A DNA stretch of 6,285 bases. It comes from Actinomycetota bacterium. Its GTDB lineage: Bacteria > Actinomycetota > Thermoleophilia > Gaiellales > Gaiellaceae. The DNA is taken from assembly GCA_013813345.1 (NCBI GenBank), contig JACCRW010000185.1, positions 1-6,285 on the forward strand, written 5' to 3'. Shown here piece after piece: positions 3,595 to 6,285 of the stretch (the stretch's first letter is position 1; each line of letters begins with the position of its first letter). Position numbers and translations under genes: made by a program. The notes under the pieces are model-generated. The model saw only the letters and a program-made list of their open reading frames with translations, was not told where the DNA came from and searched no databases.

Positions 3595-6285
3595 ATGGAA
3601 GACCCAGCTCGCTCAGACCCCGAACGTGCCGGCAACCTGATTCGACTGGTCACGCCCGAGCTCGCTCCCGAGCTCAGTCCCGTCTTGGGCCCGGAGCCGG
3701 TTGACGACGGGCTCGTCGACTCGTATCGGCGGCTCTCCGACGTCTATCACGACCTGCTCTCGGAGCAGAGCCTCGATGCCCTGCTCGACCGGATCGCCGA
3801 TGCGCTTGCCGAGCTGATCCCCTACGAGGCCCTCCACGTCTACGAGGCCGACGAGTCGCGGCGGGAGCTCGTGCCTCGGCTCGTGCGGAGCGAATGGGCG
3901 GACGAGATCTTGAGCGAGCGCTTTCCGTACGGCGAGGGGATCACCGGCTGGGCCGTCGAGCAGCGCGAGGCCGTGCTCGCAAACCAGGCGCATCTGCATC
4001 CGCTCGTGCGCTTCGTGCCCGGGACGCCCGTCGAGCCCGAGGCGCTGATCGTGATCCCGATGATCGCCCGCGGCCTGCTCAAGGGGACGTTCAACATCTA
4101 CCGGATCGGCGAGGACGCCTCGTTCGGCGAGCAGGAGTTCGAGCTCGCGAAGCGCTTCGGCGACGCGGCCGCGCTCGCCCTCGACAACGCCCACATCCGC
4201 GAGCGGCTCGAGCACCAGGCGCAGACGGACTCGCTCACCGGCCTCTTCAACCATCGCTACTTCCACGAGCGGCTGCGCCGCGAGCTGACGCGCGTCTCGG
4301 GCGCACAGGAGTCGGTGGCCGTCCTGATGGCCGACATCGACGACTTCAAGAAGGTGAACGACGTCTACGGCCATGCGGTCGGGGACCTCGTGCTCGCGGA
4401 GCTCGCAGACCTCCTCCGCGCGACCGTGCGCTCGACCGACGTCGTCTGCCGGATCGGCGGCGAAGAGTTCGCCGTGATCGTGCCGGCGAGCGAGGAGGCC
4501 CACGCGATCTCGCTTGCGGGCCGCCTCTCGCAGCGCCTGGACGAGGTGGAGCTCGATGTCGCCGGCCGGATCTCGATCTCGATCGGCGTCGCGCACGGGC
4601 CTCGGCACGCGGCCAATCCCCGCGAGCTCGTTGCGTGCGCGGAGGCGGCGATGATGACCGCCAAGGCGCGGGGCAAGAGCCAGGTCGTCCTCTTCGGGGA
4701 GGACGAGTGCGAGCGTCCGGGCGAGCCGGAGGGCCGGCGCGACGACGTCCGCTCGATCGCGCATCTGAAGCTCCTGCAGTCGCTCGTCGGCAAGCTGAAT
4801 CGGCTCAACGGCGTCCGGGAGATCGGGATGGCGATCGCGAACGAGCTTCGCCTCCTGATCGACTACCACAACTGCCGCATCTTCCTGCGCGAGGGCGACA
4901 ACCTCTCCCCGATCGCCTTCCAGGGCGATCTCGCCGGGTCGGACGGAGCCGCCTTCGACGTCCTCGCGACGCAGGTCGGCGACGGCTTCACCGGTTGGGT
5001 CGCCGAGCACGGCGAATCGCTCCTGCTCCCCGATGCCGCCAAGTGCGACCTCGCGGTCGAGATCGAAGGCACTCACCCGATCGAGGAGTCCGTGATCGCC
5101 GTCCCGCTCAATCTCGGGAGCCAGGTGCTCGGCGTGATCGTCGTCTCCAAGCTCGGGATCGGCCAGCTCGACGACGATGACATGCGGTTGCTCGAGGTGC
5201 TCGCAGGTCACGCGGCCGTGGCGCTCGAGAACGCCCGGCTCTACGAAGCGCAGAAGCGGGAGGCGCAGAGCGCGCACGCCCTCCTCGACTTCAGCCGCGA
5301 CCTGGCGGCCGCCGAGGGGCTCGAGAGCGTCTACGCGCGCGTGGTCGAAGGGTCGGCTCGGATGCTCGGAGCGCCCTATGCCTCGCTCTGGTTGCAGGAG
5401 CTCGCGACCGGCGACCTCGTCTGCTGTGCGGCGACCGGCTACGAGAACCGGAGGCGCTTGGCCAAGCGCCGCTTTCCGGCCGCTGCGGTCGCGCCGTACA
5501 GGAATCAGACCGAGCCGTACCTGCTCTCACCGGCCCAGTACGCGGGGTTCGCAGACCCACCCGCCGGGGGCTCCGGGGAGTTCGCGATCGCCCCGTTCTC
5601 GTTCGACGGGCGCTGGGGCGCGATCGCCGTCGGCGCGGCCGAGGACGCCGTCTACGGTCGGCGCGAGCTCGAGCTGCTCGGCGGTCTCGCGCACCAGGCG
5701 AAGCTGGCACTCGCCAACGCGACCAGCTTCGAGTCGCTGGAGCGAACGTTCCTCTCTACCGTCGAGGCGCTCGCGAACGCCCTCGAGGCACGCGACCAGT
5801 ACACCTCCTCGCACGCGCGCTGGATCACGGACACCGCGCTCCGGGTCGGCGAGGAGCTCGGGCTGGACGGCGACACCCTGAAGCGCCTCGAGCTCGGCGC
5901 GCTCTTCCACGACATCGGCAAGATCGGGATTCCCAACTCCGTGCTTCTGAAGCCGGGCCCGCTGACCGACGACGAGCGGGCGCTGATCGAGACCCATCCG
6001 GAGCTCGGCGCCAGGATCCTCGCCCCGATCGACCAGCTCGAGGAAGTCTGCTCGATCGTGCGCGCGTGCCACGAGCGCTGGGACGGCCGCGGCTATCCCG
6101 ATCGGAAGACCGGCGAGGAGATCCCGCTCGAGGCCCGGATCATCTTCGCGTGCGACGCCTTCCACGCGATGACGACCGACCGCCCCTACCGCGCGAAGCT
6201 CGACGTCGAGGAGGCGCTGCGGCGGCTCGAGGAGGCTGCGGGCACCCAGTTCGACCCCCAGGTTGTCGCCGTCTGCGTGCGCCTG
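3595..6285 (+). CDS. Bifunctional c-di-GMP enzyme, GAF-GGDEF-GAF-GAF-HD-GYP (3' end outside window)
   Basis: 897 codons are open to the window edge with no stop. No membrane segment or signal is seen, so it is cytosolic. After a Pro/Glu-rich leader (1-41) come: GAF1 (about 45-205, GEGITGW at 113-119); GGDEF (about 208-370); GAF2 (about 390-547, GDGFTGW at 462-468); a more diverged GAF3 (about 560-712); and HD-GYP (about 716 to the end). The cyclase, which makes c-di-GMP from two GTP, looks active: GGEEF 288-292, Asp247, Asn255 and Asp264 align with PleD at a constant offset of 80, and the inhibitory I-site RSTD (279-282) is kept. The phosphodiesterase also looks active: His740 (YTSSH), HDIGK (772-776), His801 (HPELG), HERWDGRGYP (826-835) and Asp854. 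Cys825 stands where the family signature HHExxDGxGYP usually has its first His. The end at FDPQVVAV suggests only a short C-terminal piece is missing. It is divergent from the two-component operon. GAF ligands cannot be read from sequence. Confidence 0.95.
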   Translation, partial: MEDPARSDPERAGNLIRLVTPELAPELSPVLGPEPVDDGLVDSYRRLSDVYHDLLSEQSLDALLDRIADALAELIPYEALHVYEADESRRELVPRLVRSEWADEILSERFPYGEGITGWAVEQREAVLANQAHLHPLVRFVPGTPVEPEALIVIPMIARGLLKGTFNIYRIGEDASFGEQEFELAKRFGDAAALALDNAHIRERLEHQAQTDSLTGLFNHRYFHERLRRELTRVSGAQESVAVLMADIDDFKKVNDVYGHAVGDLVLAELADLLRATVRSTDVVCRIGGEEFAVIVPASEEAHAISLAGRLSQRLDEVELDVAGRISISIGVAHGPRHAANPRELVACAEAAMMTAKARGKSQVVLFGEDECERPGEPEGRRDDVRSIAHLKLLQSLVGKLNRLNGVREIGMAIANELRLLIDYHNCRIFLREGDNLSPIAFQGDLAGSDGAAFDVLATQVGDGFTGWVAEHGESLLLPDAAKCDLAVEIEGTHPIEESVIAVPLNLGSQVLGVIVVSKLGIGQLDDDDMRLLEVLAGHAAVALENARLYEAQKREAQSAHALLDFSRDLAAAEGLESVYARVVEGSARMLGAPYASLWLQELATGDLVCCAATGYENRRRLAKRRFPAAAVAPYRNQTEPYLLSPAQYAGFADPPAGGSGEFAIAPFSFDGRWGAIAVGAAEDAVYGRRELELLGGLAHQAKLALANATSFESLERTFLSTVEALANALEARDQYTSSHARWITDTALRVGEELGLDGDTLKRLELGALFHDIGKIGIPNSVLLKPGPLTDDERALIETHPELGARILAPIDQLEEVCSIVRACHERWDGRGYPDRKTGEEIPLEARIIFACDAFHAMTTDRPYRAKLDVEEALRRLEEAAGTQFDPQVVAVCVRL

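Noticed and set aside
3894..5180. 428-codon plus-strand frame within the c-di-GMP gene
   Set aside because: It is the shifted frame of the real gene; its Arg/Gly/Pro/Ala-rich translation has no motifs, whereas the other frame carries GGEEF and GAF motifs.
3613..5277. 554-codon open frame on the minus strand opposite the c-di-GMP gene
   Set aside because: It is the antisense of a confidently identified GAF/GGDEF/GAF coding region. It is rich in Arg/Glu/Asp/Leu/Val with no domain pattern, as expected from complementing high-GC codons.
1..6285. CRISPR arrays, insertion sequences, long direct repeats, attachment sites
   Set aside because: No regularly spaced repeats, transposase-like frames, terminal inverted repeats or tRNA-associated duplications were seen.

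Overview
This is a high-GC, gene-dense window in which the G/C bias fills most reading frames with long spurious open frames. The content points to an actinobacterium, most plausibly Thermoleophilia (Solirubrobacterales or Gaiellales-like). The clues are a GAF/GGDEF/GAF/GAF/HD-GYP protein, a CHASE3 sensor kinase, an exported allene-oxide-cyclase-like barrel protein and a short-lived lipoprotein family with the tail 'FYARGVGP...LVSYTPG'. This placement is an inference from family memory, not from a search.

Layout. (1) 1-582 (+): the C-terminal part of an NADP-type isocitrate dehydrogenase, whose start lies upstream of the window, followed at 586-612 by a perfect 12-bp hairpin that probably ends transcription. 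(2) 613-782: no gene seen, but several small hairpins and a weak riboswitch-like motif. (3) 783-963 (+): a lipoprotein signal peptide with lipobox in one frame, followed by a recognisable lipoprotein C-terminus in another frame. This looks like an internally deleted, frameshifted pseudogene. (4) 3462 down to 960 (-): a three-gene operon with ATGA overlaps at both junctions: a stand-alone receiver, a CHASE3-HAMP histidine kinase, and a small exported barrel protein. (5) 3463-3594: a divergent intergenic region. (6) 3595 to the right edge (+): a very large gene with no stop in the window, encoding a soluble protein that joins a diguanylate cyclase to an HD-GYP phosphodiesterase with three GAF sensor domains.

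How the parts may work together. The divergent pair is a membrane two-component system and a bifunctional c-di-GMP enzyme. Both the cyclase and the phosphodiesterase look catalytically competent, so this protein could set c-di-GMP up or down according to ligands bound by its GAF domains. The two-component system has no DNA-binding output of its own: its receiver ends after the receiver fold. Its output is therefore likely protein-protein, and the neighbouring c-di-GMP enzyme is a candidate partner (inference). The third operon gene encodes a secreted protein that is translationally coupled to the kinase.
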